This document shows, in pieces, positions 24,473 to 31,916 of a DNA stretch of 32,666 nt. Source of the DNA: UMGS1052 sp045532035 (GTDB lineage Bacteria > Bacillota > Clostridia > Oscillospirales > CAG-382); assembly GCA_045532035.1 (NCBI GenBank), contig JAZSFD010000103.1, positions 1 to 32,666 of the forward strand, written 5' to 3'. The position numbers and the translations under genes are program-made. The stretch's first letter is position 1, and the number at the start of each line of letters is the position of its first letter. The notes below the pieces were generated by a model. That model did no database searches and was not told the DNA's origin. It saw only the letters and a program-made list of their open reading frames with translations.

Positions 24473-27400
24473 ATGGCATATCTTAAAAATCCAACTGCAC
24501 ATATGCTTTCAAATGCCATAAAAGGAGAGAGTGAATACAAAAAGCTGATATCCTCCCTTTCGGACTATAAAATCAAAAACTTCAAGCAACCGCCTGCCTT
24601 TGTGACAGGTCTTTCGGACACACCTTTTTGTGCCCTTGCGGCATCGGTGGGAGAATGTTTTTCGGAAGTATCCGATTTTTCGGGCACCTCTATGATAATT
24701 GCTCCGGATGAAAAAAGCGCGGCATATATGCGCGATCTTCTGTCATCGATGATCGACGGGGTATATCTTTTCCCGATGCGCGATTTTGTTTTTCACAACA
24801 TCGAGGCTTTTTCGCATGACACCGAATATGAGCGGCTTGAAATATTGAGAAAAATTTCCGAGGGACAGGCAAAAATCGTCATCGCGGTTCCCGAGGCGGC
24901 GCTGTCGCTTTTGCCGCCTGCAGAGAATCTTTCGGATAAGATCGTGCTTTCCCAGGGCGACGAATATCCCATCGCAGAACTTCTTGAAAAGCTCTGCCTT
25001 TACGGCTATTCCGAGACAGACACGGTTGAGGGCAAGGGACAGTTTTCCCACCGTGGAGATATTGTGGATGTCTTTCCGCCTGATGCCGAATATCCGGTGC
25101 GAGTTGAGTTTTTTGGCGACGAGATCGATGCCTGCGGATATTTTGACATTCTGACCCAGAGAAGGCTCGAAAATGTTACGGTTTTTGAAATCACTCCCTC
25201 AAGAGAGATAATGCTGACAAAATCTCAGCAGGAAAAATGCCTTGCAGCGCACAGCGAGCTTGTCGGAACGCTTGAAAAGCGCATAGCAAAGGCAAAAAAA
25301 GGCGGCGACAAGCTTGAAGTTCTATCTCTTGAAACAGCGCTTGACAAGCTGAAAACAGAGGGGGAGAGGCTTGAAGAGCTGACCCTTGTGAATATTGACA
25401 AATATATTCCTCTTCTTTCTGACGAAAGAACCTGCCTCTTGTCGCATCTTTCGGGATGTCTTTTTGTTGTTGATCATCCCAAAGTGCTTGAAAGAATAAA
25501 AAGCACCCTCTGGCAGATGAACGAAACGGTACTTTCTTTTATCACGGCAGGCGAGCTTTCACCACAATGTACGGATTTTATGCTTGACGAGAGCTTTCTT
25601 GCCGAAAAGCTTTCGAAATTTCCCTCTGTCATCACAAGTTTTTTTGCTTCCCGCGTCGATTCACAGCTTTCGGGAATATACAATTTTGTTTCAAAGCAGA
25701 CTGTACCCTTTGGAAAGAATTTTGATGTGCTTTTTGATGACATCGAGAATTACAATTCTCTTTCCTACAAGACAGTTATACTCACCGAAAACGAGCGCTC
25801 TGCAAAGGAGGTTTCGGAAATGCTGGCGGCAAAGGGACTGCACAGCATAGTTTCGACGGTGGCGGGAGTGAACGAGGCAAAGAATGTCGGAAATGTTTGC
25901 TTTTGTGTTCATGACGGAGATTTCCTGCGCAATTGCAAGCTTTTGGGCTTTGAGCTTGTCCATTCGGGCTTTGCCCTTGTGACCGAGGGAGAAAGATCTC
26001 TTCTTTCAAAAGGAACTCTCAGAACACAAAGGAGAAGCACCTCAAAAAGCGCAGGACAAAAGATACTTTCCTATCAGGATCTTACCGTCGGCGATTATGT
26101 GGTACATTCGGTCCACGGAATTGCGCGGTATGAAGGCTTGAAAACGCTCACCGTCGATGGCGTTACCCGCGATTATATTATGCTTCAGTATGCAGGAAGC
26201 GATGCTTTGTATATCCCCGTCGGACAGCTTGACAGAGTTTCAAAATATGCAGGCTCGGGAGAGGCTGTGCGCCTTTCAAGTATGTCGACAAAAGATTGGC
26301 AAAAAACCAAGGCAAAGGCAAAAAAAGCCGCCAAAGATATGGCGAAACAGCTCATTCAGCTTTATGCCCAGCGCGCCCGTTTGCCCGGCTATGCTTTTTC
26401 GGCTGACACCGAATGGCAGAAGGAATTCGAGCAGGGCTTTGAATTTGAGGAAACCGACGGTCAGCTTTGCGCCATAAATGAGATAAAGGCGGACATGGAA
26501 AAACCGCATCCGATGGACAGACTCCTTTGCGGCGATGTGGGCTTTGGCAAGACCGAGGTGGCGCTTCGTGCCGTATTCAAATGTGCCATTGAGGGAAAGC
26601 AGGCGGCAATTCTTGTGCCTACCACTATCCTTGCCATGCAGCATTTTCAGACGGTTATGTCCCGTATGAAAGGCTTTCCTTTCAAAATAGAAATGTTATC
26701 CCGCTTCTGCAAGCCAAAAGAAGCGGCGGCAATTGTGAAAAGACTTTCGACAGGTGAGACCGATATTGTCATCGGAACGCACAAGCTTCTGGGGAAAAAT
26801 ATAAAATTCAAGGATCTCGGGCTTCTTGTGGTTGACGAGGAACAACGCTTTGGTGTGGCACACAAGGAGCGTCTGAAGGAGATGTCGCAGAATATCGATG
26901 TTTTAACTCTCACCGCAACTCCCATTCCACGTACCCTCAATATGGCAATGGCAGGCATCCGCGATATGTCTGTTCTCGAAGAAGCTCCCACCGACAGATA
27001 TCCCGTACAGACATATGTCCTTGAGCATGACGATTTTCTCATTCTTGAGGCGATAAAAAAAGAACTTCGCCGCGCGGGACAGGTCTTTTATCTGCGCAAC
27101 CGCGTTGAGGGAATCGAACAGACTGCAGCAAGATTGCGCGAAAAACTGCCCGACGCGGTTATTGCCTGTGCTCACGGTCAGATGACAAAGGAGGAGCTTT
27201 CGGATATCTGGTCGGCTCTTGTGGCAGGCGAGATAGATATTCTTGTCTGCACCACTATCATCGAAATGGGAGTTGATGTGCCCAATGCCAACACACTCAT
27301 TATAGAAGACGCCGAACGCCTGGGACTTTCTCAGCTTCATCAGATCCGCGGACGAATCGGAAGATCAAATCGCAGAGCTTACGCCTATATTACCTGGCGC

Positions 27401-28081
27401 CGATCGGCAGAGCTTACAGAGATCGCATCAAAGCGCCTTGAAGCCTTGCGTGAATTTACCGAGTTCGGCTCGGGCTTCCGCATTGCCATGCGTGATCTTG
27501 AAATACGCGGTGCGGGAAATCTTTTGGGTGCTGAGCAGTCGGGGCATATGGAGGCTGTGGGATATGAGCTTTATATCCGAATTCTTGAGGAGGCTGTTCT
27601 TGAGGAAAAGGGAATCATCCCCAAAAAGGAAGCCGAGGCGACGATAGATCTTCGCATCAACGGCTATATTCCTGAAAAATATATCAGAACCCCCGGCGGA
27701 AGAATTGAAATGTACAAAAAGATTGCCGCCGCCCGCACCCGCGCTGAGATCGATGAGGTGCGCGACGAGATGCTTGACCGCTTCGGCAACATCCCGAAAG
27801 AGGCAGAAAATCTTTGTGAAATATCGCTCTTGCGCGCAAGATGCGAGGATTGCGGCATTGTCAAGCTTGAGCAGCGCGAAAACAAGCTGATTATATATCC
27901 GACCAAGGTTGAAAAATCCAAAGCGGTAAGCCTTGCTCTGTATTTCAAGGGAAGAGTTTTGCTTTCGATGGGACTGAATCCTTGCTACAACATCAAGCTT
28001 GAAAAGGATGAAGATCCTCTGAAGCTTGCGGCATCTTTTGTCGCACAATACGAAAAATTGGTTGAAAAGGGCGAAGAATAA
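24473..28081 (+). CDS. mfd: Transcription-repair coupling factor Mfd
   Basis: The 1202-residue protein frees RNA polymerase stalled at DNA damage and recruits UvrA. Its UvrB-like N-terminal domains (about 1-380) include FSHRGDIVDVFPPDAEYPVR. The CarD-like RNA-polymerase-binding domain (about 531-600) reads YQDLTVGDYVVHSVHGIARY. The SF2 translocase has Walker A CGDVGFGKTEVALR (about 686-698), Walker B VVDEEQRFGV (about 786-795), TATPIPRTLNMA and the helicase C motifs with QIRGRIGRS and the TRG region ITWRRSAELTEIASKRLEAL. The TRCF C-terminal domain ends the protein. The length is normal. A ribosome site (AGGAAAGG) precedes the ATG. A hairpin terminator follows. Confidence 0.97.
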   Translation: MAYLKNPTAHMLSNAIKGESEYKKLISSLSDYKIKNFKQPPAFVTGLSDTPFCALAASVGECFSEVSDFSGTSMIIAPDEKSAAYMRDLLSSMIDGVYLFPMRDFVFHNIEAFSHDTEYERLEILRKISEGQAKIVIAVPEAALSLLPPAENLSDKIVLSQGDEYPIAELLEKLCLYGYSETDTVEGKGQFSHRGDIVDVFPPDAEYPVRVEFFGDEIDACGYFDILTQRRLENVTVFEITPSREIMLTKSQQEKCLAAHSELVGTLEKRIAKAKKGGDKLEVLSLETALDKLKTEGERLEELTLVNIDKYIPLLSDERTCLLSHLSGCLFVVDHPKVLERIKSTLWQMNETVLSFITAGELSPQCTDFMLDESFLAEKLSKFPSVITSFFASRVDSQLSGIYNFVSKQTVPFGKNFDVLFDDIENYNSLSYKTVILTENERSAKEVSEMLAAKGLHSIVSTVAGVNEAKNVGNVCFCVHDGDFLRNCKLLGFELVHSGFALVTEGERSLLSKGTLRTQRRSTSKSAGQKILSYQDLTVGDYVVHSVHGIARYEGLKTLTVDGVTRDYIMLQYAGSDALYIPVGQLDRVSKYAGSGEAVRLSSMSTKDWQKTKAKAKKAAKDMAKQLIQLYAQRARLPGYAFSADTEWQKEFEQGFEFEETDGQLCAINEIKADMEKPHPMDRLLCGDVGFGKTEVALRAVFKCAIEGKQAAILVPTTILAMQHFQTVMSRMKGFPFKIEMLSRFCKPKEAAAIVKRLSTGETDIVIGTHKLLGKNIKFKDLGLLVVDEEQRFGVAHKERLKEMSQNIDVLTLTATPIPRTLNMAMAGIRDMSVLEEAPTDRYPVQTYVLEHDDFLILEAIKKELRRAGQVFYLRNRVEGIEQTAARLREKLPDAVIACAHGQMTKEELSDIWSALVAGEIDILVCTTIIEMGVDVPNANTLIIEDAERLGLSQLHQIRGRIGRSNRRAYAYITWRRSAELTEIASKRLEALREFTEFGSGFRIAMRDLEIRGAGNLLGAEQSGHMEAVGYELYIRILEEAVLEEKGIIPKKEAEATIDLRINGYIPEKYIRTPGGRIEMYKKIAAARTRAEIDEVRDEMLDRFGNIPKEAENLCEISLLRARCEDCGIVKLEQRENKLIIYPTKVEKSKAVSLALYFKGRVLLSMGLNPCYNIKLEKDEDPLKLAASFVAQYEKLVEKGEE

Positions 28082-28132
28082 ACTTTATTTATGCAAATAG
28101 CACAAAAACGCATCTTAAAATATGATTAAAAC

Positions 28133-28171
28133 GCAGAAATTGCGCAAAATCATGTTAATTTCTGCTTTTTT
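28133..28171 (+). terminator. Terminator after mfd
   Basis: GCAGAAATT (28133-28141) and AATTTCTGC (28157-28165) form a stem, followed by TTTTTT. Confidence 0.82.
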
Positions 28172-28184
28172 CACATTTTCCTTG

Positions 28185-28212
28185 TTGACAAATCCAAAAA
28201 AATGCGTATAAT
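28185..28212 (+). promoter_or_regulatory. Sigma-A promoter of the DUF1874-like gene
   Basis: TTGACA (28185-28190) and TATAAT (28207-28212) with 16 bases between them. A small hairpin (AGAGG-AAGA-CCTCT) lies in the short leader before the AAGGAGG ribosome site. Confidence 0.88.
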
Positions 28213-28272
28213 GAAAGTACAGAGAGGAAGACCTCTACTGGTTTCAAAGCTCGATACAAGGAGGTAATGCCC

Positions 28273-28650
28273 ATGAACGACCAGCTTCCGCTGTTGCTCC
28301 TCGACAACAGCAGTATGATGTCAGTCCTTAATGAGGGCGTTTTCAAGTGCCATAATTTGTCTCTCGAGGAAACGGCACAGATTCTTGAAACATATGACGA
28401 TGAGCACATCCTCCGTTGCTTCAGCAACGGCGATATCGAAACGGTAATGTATGATTATCTGGGCATTCCCAAAAGGGACTTTGCGTATAAGCATATCCGC
28501 AACATGAGACCCGGACAGGACGCAATCGTGTTCAAATTATATATAACTCGTTCTGAAACCCAGCCTGTGATTCAGGCAGACGACGGAGTCGAAGCTAAAA
28601 AAATACAGAACGTATACGTTTATTGTCAATATATCTCGAGATTGTCCTGA
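28273..28650 (+). CDS. Small DUF1874/STIV-B116-like protein
   Basis: The 125-residue protein matches the pattern of DUF1874 (first known from archaeal virus protein STIV B116): an N-terminal strand with LLLLDNSS, then LSLEETAQIL, then ETVMYDYLGIPKRD, and the hallmark NMRPGQDAIVFKL. Some family members (AcrIII-1/Crn2) are ring nucleases that destroy the cA4 messenger of type III CRISPR systems; a conserved GH in the first helix is needed. Here the equivalent spot reads SNGD, so that histidine appears to be missing and nuclease activity is doubtful. ATG 28273 is chosen over ATG 28267 because AAGGAGG lies eight bases before it. It has its own strong promoter and a downstream hairpin cluster. Function unknown. 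Confidence 0.7.
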   Translation: MNDQLPLLLLDNSSMMSVLNEGVFKCHNLSLEETAQILETYDDEHILRCFSNGDIETVMYDYLGIPKRDFAYKHIRNMRPGQDAIVFKLYITRSETQPVIQADDGVEAKKIQNVYVYCQYISRLS

Positions 28651-28700
28651 AATAACGTGCAACAGTCGTCAAATCCCAAAATGTTTCAAACGGTAGTAAA

Positions 28701-28727
28701 AGAGCTGCAGCGTAGGACTGCAGCTCT
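28701..28727. repeat. Hairpin repeat, copy 1
   Basis: AGAGCTGCAG, loop CGTAGGA, CTGCAGCTCT: a 10-bp perfect stem, identical over 27 bases (loop included) to the copy at 28899-28925. It lies 50 bases after the DUF1874-like stop and is followed by CTTAGCG, not a T-run, so it is a weak terminator at best. Confidence 0.85.
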
Positions 28728-28744
28728 CTTAGCGTTTCACGCTT

Positions 28745-28772
28745 CACGAGGGGGAACTTGTTCCCCCTCGTG
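28745..28772. repeat. Perfect 13-bp inverted repeat
   Basis: CACGAGGGGGAAC-TT-GTTCCCCCTCGTG. As RNA it would be a very stable G/C-rich hairpin. No T-run follows. It is the second element of the hairpin cluster. Confidence 0.85.
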
Positions 28773-28784
28773 GGCTCCCCCTCA

Positions 28785-28853
28785 TGAGACGTTTTCTCAC
28801 CGAAAACGCCTCATATAGGAGTGTTTTTTAGCAACAAAGTCGCCAAAAAACAC
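28785..28853. repeat. Two further inverted repeats in the hairpin cluster
   Basis: TGAGACGTTTTC (28785-28796) pairs with GAAAACGCCTCA (28802-28813), with one A-C mismatch. GTGTTTTTT (28821-28829) pairs perfectly with AAAAAACAC (28845-28853). I see no gene in 28651-28938; the whole gap is filled by these hairpins. Confidence 0.75.
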
Positions 28854-28893
28854 AAATTATAACTGTACTTTACATGGCTTACATTTTTCACGA

Positions 28894-28936
28894 CACAAAG
28901 AGCTGCAGCGTAGGACTGCAGCTCTTTGTGTTTTTT
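28894..28936 (+). terminator. Hairpin repeat, copy 2, acting as terminator
   Basis: The 27-base repeat of 28701-28727 recurs at 28899-28925, here extended to a 15-bp perfect stem (CACAAAGAGCTGCAG/CTGCAGCTCTTTGTG) and followed by TTTTTT. It is a strong terminator for plus-strand transcripts. It also lies just past the end of the foldase gene on the minus strand. Confidence 0.85.
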
Positions 28937-28938
28937 GA

Positions 28939-30096
28939 TTATTGCAAAAGCTCGGAGCGCACCTGACCGTAATTGTCGTAATATACGACTCCAAGTGCAG
29001 ATGCCGTTTCATAAAGCTTATCATAGAAAGCCTTTTCGCAAAGGTCTTTTTCCGCCGATGCTCTGATGCTTCCGCTTGACAGAACATATTCGTCGTCGAG
29101 CGGATATTTTTTTATGATATGATAGCCGTAAGGGCTTTCGACCAGATCGGAAATTGCGCCGACTGCCATCTCAAAGCCTCTTTCCTCAAGCTCGATGACG
29201 GTATCATTGTGAGTGATGTAATAGCCCACATAAGGATCCATAGAATCATCACTGTATACCGAAACCAGCTCCTCAAAAGGCTCGCCTTGTCTTACAAGGG
29301 TGAGAATTTCCTCTGCCTTTTTCTTTGCCGCAGCTTTTCCCTCGTCGTTAAGGTCAGCGGTCGAAACAAGAATGTGCTTTATGCGGATGTAGTTCTCATG
29401 GATGTGCGAAAGGATATTTTCTTCCAAAGTATATTCCGCACCGCTTTCGGGGGAGAAGCATTCGTTATATATCAGCGTTTGCAAAACGGAGTTTTCCTGG
29501 AGCTGTCTGAAAAGCATATCTGTCATATTGAAGACAGAAAGTGCTTCTGAATAGGAAATGCTGTCAACGCCGTTGTAGGTGTTGACGGTGTTGAGAATTA
29601 CTTCGTCGACAAATTCTTTTTTGTATTCTTCGCTCATTTCCACCGAATTCATTGCCGCAAGAAGCTCTGTTGCCACATCGCAGCGTATCTCCAAAAGAGC
29701 TGTTTCCTCCCACATTTCCGGTGTGGAGAAAGGATATGCAGTACGCGCTTTGTTTAGATAATAGGAAAAGGCGGCGTAAGAAATATCTGTCCCGCCGACC
29801 TGCAAGATGAAAACCGTGTCTTTCTCATCAGGTATGACTTCAGGGAGAGACTCAAGCTCTGTCAAATCGTCACCGTCGGCTGTGTTTTCCTCCGAAGTTT
29901 CGGGTAATGCTTCTGTTTCGTCGGGAATAGCAGGCTCTGCATCGGTGGGGATATCCCCTGTGTCCTCTGCTTCGTTTTCGATGATATTGTTTTCGGTCGA
30001 AGTGTTATGATCGGCAGGTGCCTCTTCGGGGAAAGTCTGCGGAGCACAGGCAGTAAAAAGGAAAAACAGTGCCATAAGGAAGGATATTTTCTTCAT
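28939..30096 (-). CDS. Parvulin-type peptidyl-prolyl isomerase lipoprotein (PrsA/SurA-like)
   Basis: From ATG 30096 (AAGGAG upstream) the protein has 385 residues. The start MKKISFLMALFFLFTACAP is a lipoprotein signal with Cys17. An acidic linker (about 20-95, rich in E, D, T and P) separates it from a SurA-like chaperone region (about 100-240). The parvulin domain follows: YIRIKHILVSTADLND, AEEILTLVRQGEPFEELVSVYSDD, and SPYGYHIIKKY near the end. It should help fold exported proteins outside the membrane, as PrsA does in Firmicutes. The usual G-G-DLG segment is replaced by DPYVGYYI, so isomerase activity is not certain. It lies downstream of argG on the same strand with a terminator between. 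Confidence 0.88.
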   Translation of the reverse strand: MKKISFLMALFFLFTACAPQTFPEEAPADHNTSTENNIIENEAEDTGDIPTDAEPAIPDETEALPETSEENTADGDDLTELESLPEVIPDEKDTVFILQVGGTDISYAAFSYYLNKARTAYPFSTPEMWEETALLEIRCDVATELLAAMNSVEMSEEYKKEFVDEVILNTVNTYNGVDSISYSEALSVFNMTDMLFRQLQENSVLQTLIYNECFSPESGAEYTLEENILSHIHENYIRIKHILVSTADLNDEGKAAAKKKAEEILTLVRQGEPFEELVSVYSDDSMDPYVGYYITHNDTVIELEERGFEMAVGAISDLVESPYGYHIIKKYPLDDEYVLSSGSIRASAEKDLCEKAFYDKLYETASALGVVYYDNYGQVRSELLQ

Positions 30097-30123
30097 AATA
30101 TTCTCCTTGATTTTATCACAAAA

Positions 30124-30154
30124 AGAGGTCGCCCAAACGGACAACCTCTTTTTT
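30124..30154 (-). terminator. Terminator of argG
   Basis: On the minus strand AGAGGT and ACCTCT flank an inner GTCC/GGGC stem (30124-30149), followed by TTTTTG. A T-run on the plus side also makes it nearly bidirectional. Confidence 0.82.
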
Positions 30155-30159
30155 GATAA

Positions 30160-31383
30160 TTACTTCTTGTTCTTTGCGTCAACGATAGCCTTAACCTTGA
30201 TAGGAAGACCATAGAGGTTGATGAAGCCTGCAGCGTCAGCCTGATTGTAGTCGCTTTCGCCGAAGGTTGCGATTTCTTCGGAATAGAGGCTGTAGTCGCT
30301 CCAAACACCTGCCTTGATGATGTTGCCCTTATAAAGCTTGAGCTTGACAGAGCCTGTAACGGTTTCCTGGGTTTTGTCAACAAAGGCAGAAAGAGCCTCG
30401 CGCAGAGGTGTGTACCACTGAGCGTTGTAAACAAGCTCTGCAAAGGTGAGAGCAAGCTCCTGCTTCTTGTGATATGTCATCTTGTCAAGACAGATGGTCT
30501 CAAGATAGTTGTGAGCGAAATAGAGGATTGATCCGCCGGGAGTTTCATAAACGCCACGGCACTTCATGCCGACAAGACGGTTTTCGACGATATCGATGAT
30601 ACCAACGCCGTTTCTGCCGCCGATCTCGTTGAGCTTGAGGATGATGTTCTTTGCGCTCATCTTTTCGCCGTTGATGGCAACGGGAACACCCTTTTCAAAA
30701 TCAAGAGTAACATATTCGGGGGTGTCGGGAGCCTGGAGGGGAGAAACGCCCATTTCAAGGAAGCCTTCCTTTTCGTACATCGGCTCGTTGCCGGTGTCTT
30801 CAAGGTCAAGTCCTTCATGGGAGAGATGCCACATATTCTTATCCTTCGAATAGTTGGTCTCACGGTTTATCTTAAGAGGAACGTTGTGCGCTTCGGCATA
30901 ATCGATCTCCTCGTCGCGGGACTTGATGTCCCATTCACGCCAGGGGGCAATGATGTGCATACCGGGAGCGAAAGCCTGGATGGCAAGCTCGAAACGAACC
31001 TGGTCGTTTCCTTTACCTGTACAGCCGTGGCAGATGGCGTCAGCGCCTTCGGCTATGGCAATTTCAGCAAGTCTCTTACCGATGATGGGGCGGGCGAGAG
31101 CTGTTCCGAGAAGATAATCTTCATAGACAGCGCCTGCTTTGACGGAGGGAACGACGATCTCGTCAACAAATTCTTCTGTAAGATCTTCAACATAGATCTT
31201 GGAGGCACCTGTCTTGATAGCCTTTTCTTCAAGGCCTTCAAGCTCGTCGGCCTGACCTACATTGCCGGACACCGCTATGATTTCGGGGTTGTTGTAGTTT
31301 TCCTTGAGCCACGGAATGATGATGGAGGTGTCAAGTCCGCCGGAATAGGCGAGGACGATCTTTTTTATGTCTTTCTTTTCCAT
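30160..31383 (-). CDS. argG: Argininosuccinate synthase
   Basis: From ATG 31383 the enzyme has 407 residues, normal for the family. It joins citrulline and aspartate using ATP in arginine biosynthesis. The N-type ATP pyrophosphatase motif YSGGLDTS is at residues 13-20. Other family stretches are CHGCTGKGNDQVRFE, APWREWDI, YSKDKNMWHLSHEG, and the C-terminal SLYSEEIATFGESDYNQADA. The ATG is chosen because AAAGGAG lies eight to ten bases upstream; an upstream extension crosses the promoter. argH is not next to it in this window. It has its own promoter with an ARG-box-like site and its own terminator. Confidence 0.97.
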   Translation of the reverse strand: MEKKDIKKIVLAYSGGLDTSIIIPWLKENYNNPEIIAVSGNVGQADELEGLEEKAIKTGASKIYVEDLTEEFVDEIVVPSVKAGAVYEDYLLGTALARPIIGKRLAEIAIAEGADAICHGCTGKGNDQVRFELAIQAFAPGMHIIAPWREWDIKSRDEEIDYAEAHNVPLKINRETNYSKDKNMWHLSHEGLDLEDTGNEPMYEKEGFLEMGVSPLQAPDTPEYVTLDFEKGVPVAINGEKMSAKNIILKLNEIGGRNGVGIIDIVENRLVGMKCRGVYETPGGSILYFAHNYLETICLDKMTYHKKQELALTFAELVYNAQWYTPLREALSAFVDKTQETVTGSVKLKLYKGNIIKAGVWSDYSLYSEEIATFGESDYNQADAAGFINLYGLPIKVKAIVDAKNKK

Positions 31384-31425
31384 TTTTATATATCTCCTTT
31401 GAAAATAATTACATTTCTTTTGACT

Positions 31426-31460
31426 TGCATAATTATACACTTAATTGCTGCGTTTGTCAA
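31426..31460 (-). promoter_or_regulatory. argG promoter overlapped by an ARG-box-like operator
   Basis: On the minus strand TTGACA (31460-31455) and TATAAT (31437-31432) have 17 bases between them. Over the -10, TGTATAATTATGCA (31439-31426) is a near-perfect palindrome fitting the ArgR half-site rule TGNAT-WWWW-ATNCA. Arginine-dependent repression by ArgR is therefore likely. The 31461-31565 stretch upstream is A/T-rich with nothing else I can name. Confidence 0.75.
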
Positions 31461-31565
31461 GGGGGATTTGCATAAATATTCGAAAAAAATCATCAATTTG
31501 TATATTTATTGCATATATGCACCTATTTTGCGGTTTTATGCGGAAAATTTGCCGAATATGCAGAC

Positions 31566-31904
31566 TCAGATTTGAGGGTATCGGTCAAGCACCTGTGAAA
31601 GCTTGCCGAGAAAGCTCTTCTCTCCAACGGTGTTGACCTTGAAAAAGACGCCCTGACTTCCGCCCGAGCTTGCACCGCAGACCCGAACGGTGTCTCCCTG
31701 TTTTATCGCAAGCACCGTAAGACTTACGCGGTTACCGCCGAAATAGCTGTAACGCTCATAAACGCGCATTGCCACACGGCCGCCGGGAATGTCATAATCG
31801 GCAGTTTCCTCAAGGCTTGCCGAAATGCTTTCGCGTATGCCGTCATCAATATCATGCAGAAGCATATCAAAATCACATTTCAGAGTTCTTTCCAGCTTTG
31901 CCAT
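31566..31904 (-). CDS. Conserved small protein, DUF6054-like
   Basis: The 112-residue protein begins MAKLERTLKCDFDMLLHDID and contains SISASLEETADYDIPG, YERYSYFGGNRVSLTVLAI and SGGSQGVFFKVNTVGE. I recognise this pattern as the DUF6054 family of Firmicutes, but only from memory. No signal peptide or membrane segment is visible, so it is probably cytoplasmic. It starts 12 bases after the cell-wall hydrolase gene and should be in the same operon. Function unknown. Confidence 0.72.
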   Translation of the reverse strand: MAKLERTLKCDFDMLLHDIDDGIRESISASLEETADYDIPGGRVAMRVYERYSYFGGNRVSLTVLAIKQGDTVRVCGASSGGSQGVFFKVNTVGEKSFLGKLSQVLDRYPQI

Positions 31905-31916
31905 TCGAGCTCCTCC

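Noticed and set aside
28651..28938. CRISPR array
   Set aside because: Only two copies of a repeat, each itself a hairpin, with unequal structured sequence between them and no cas genes.
31384..31440. N-terminal extension of ArgG
   Set aside because: It overlaps the -10 and ARG-box region and precedes the AAAGGAG site; ArgG proteins begin near MEKKDIKKIVLAYSGG.
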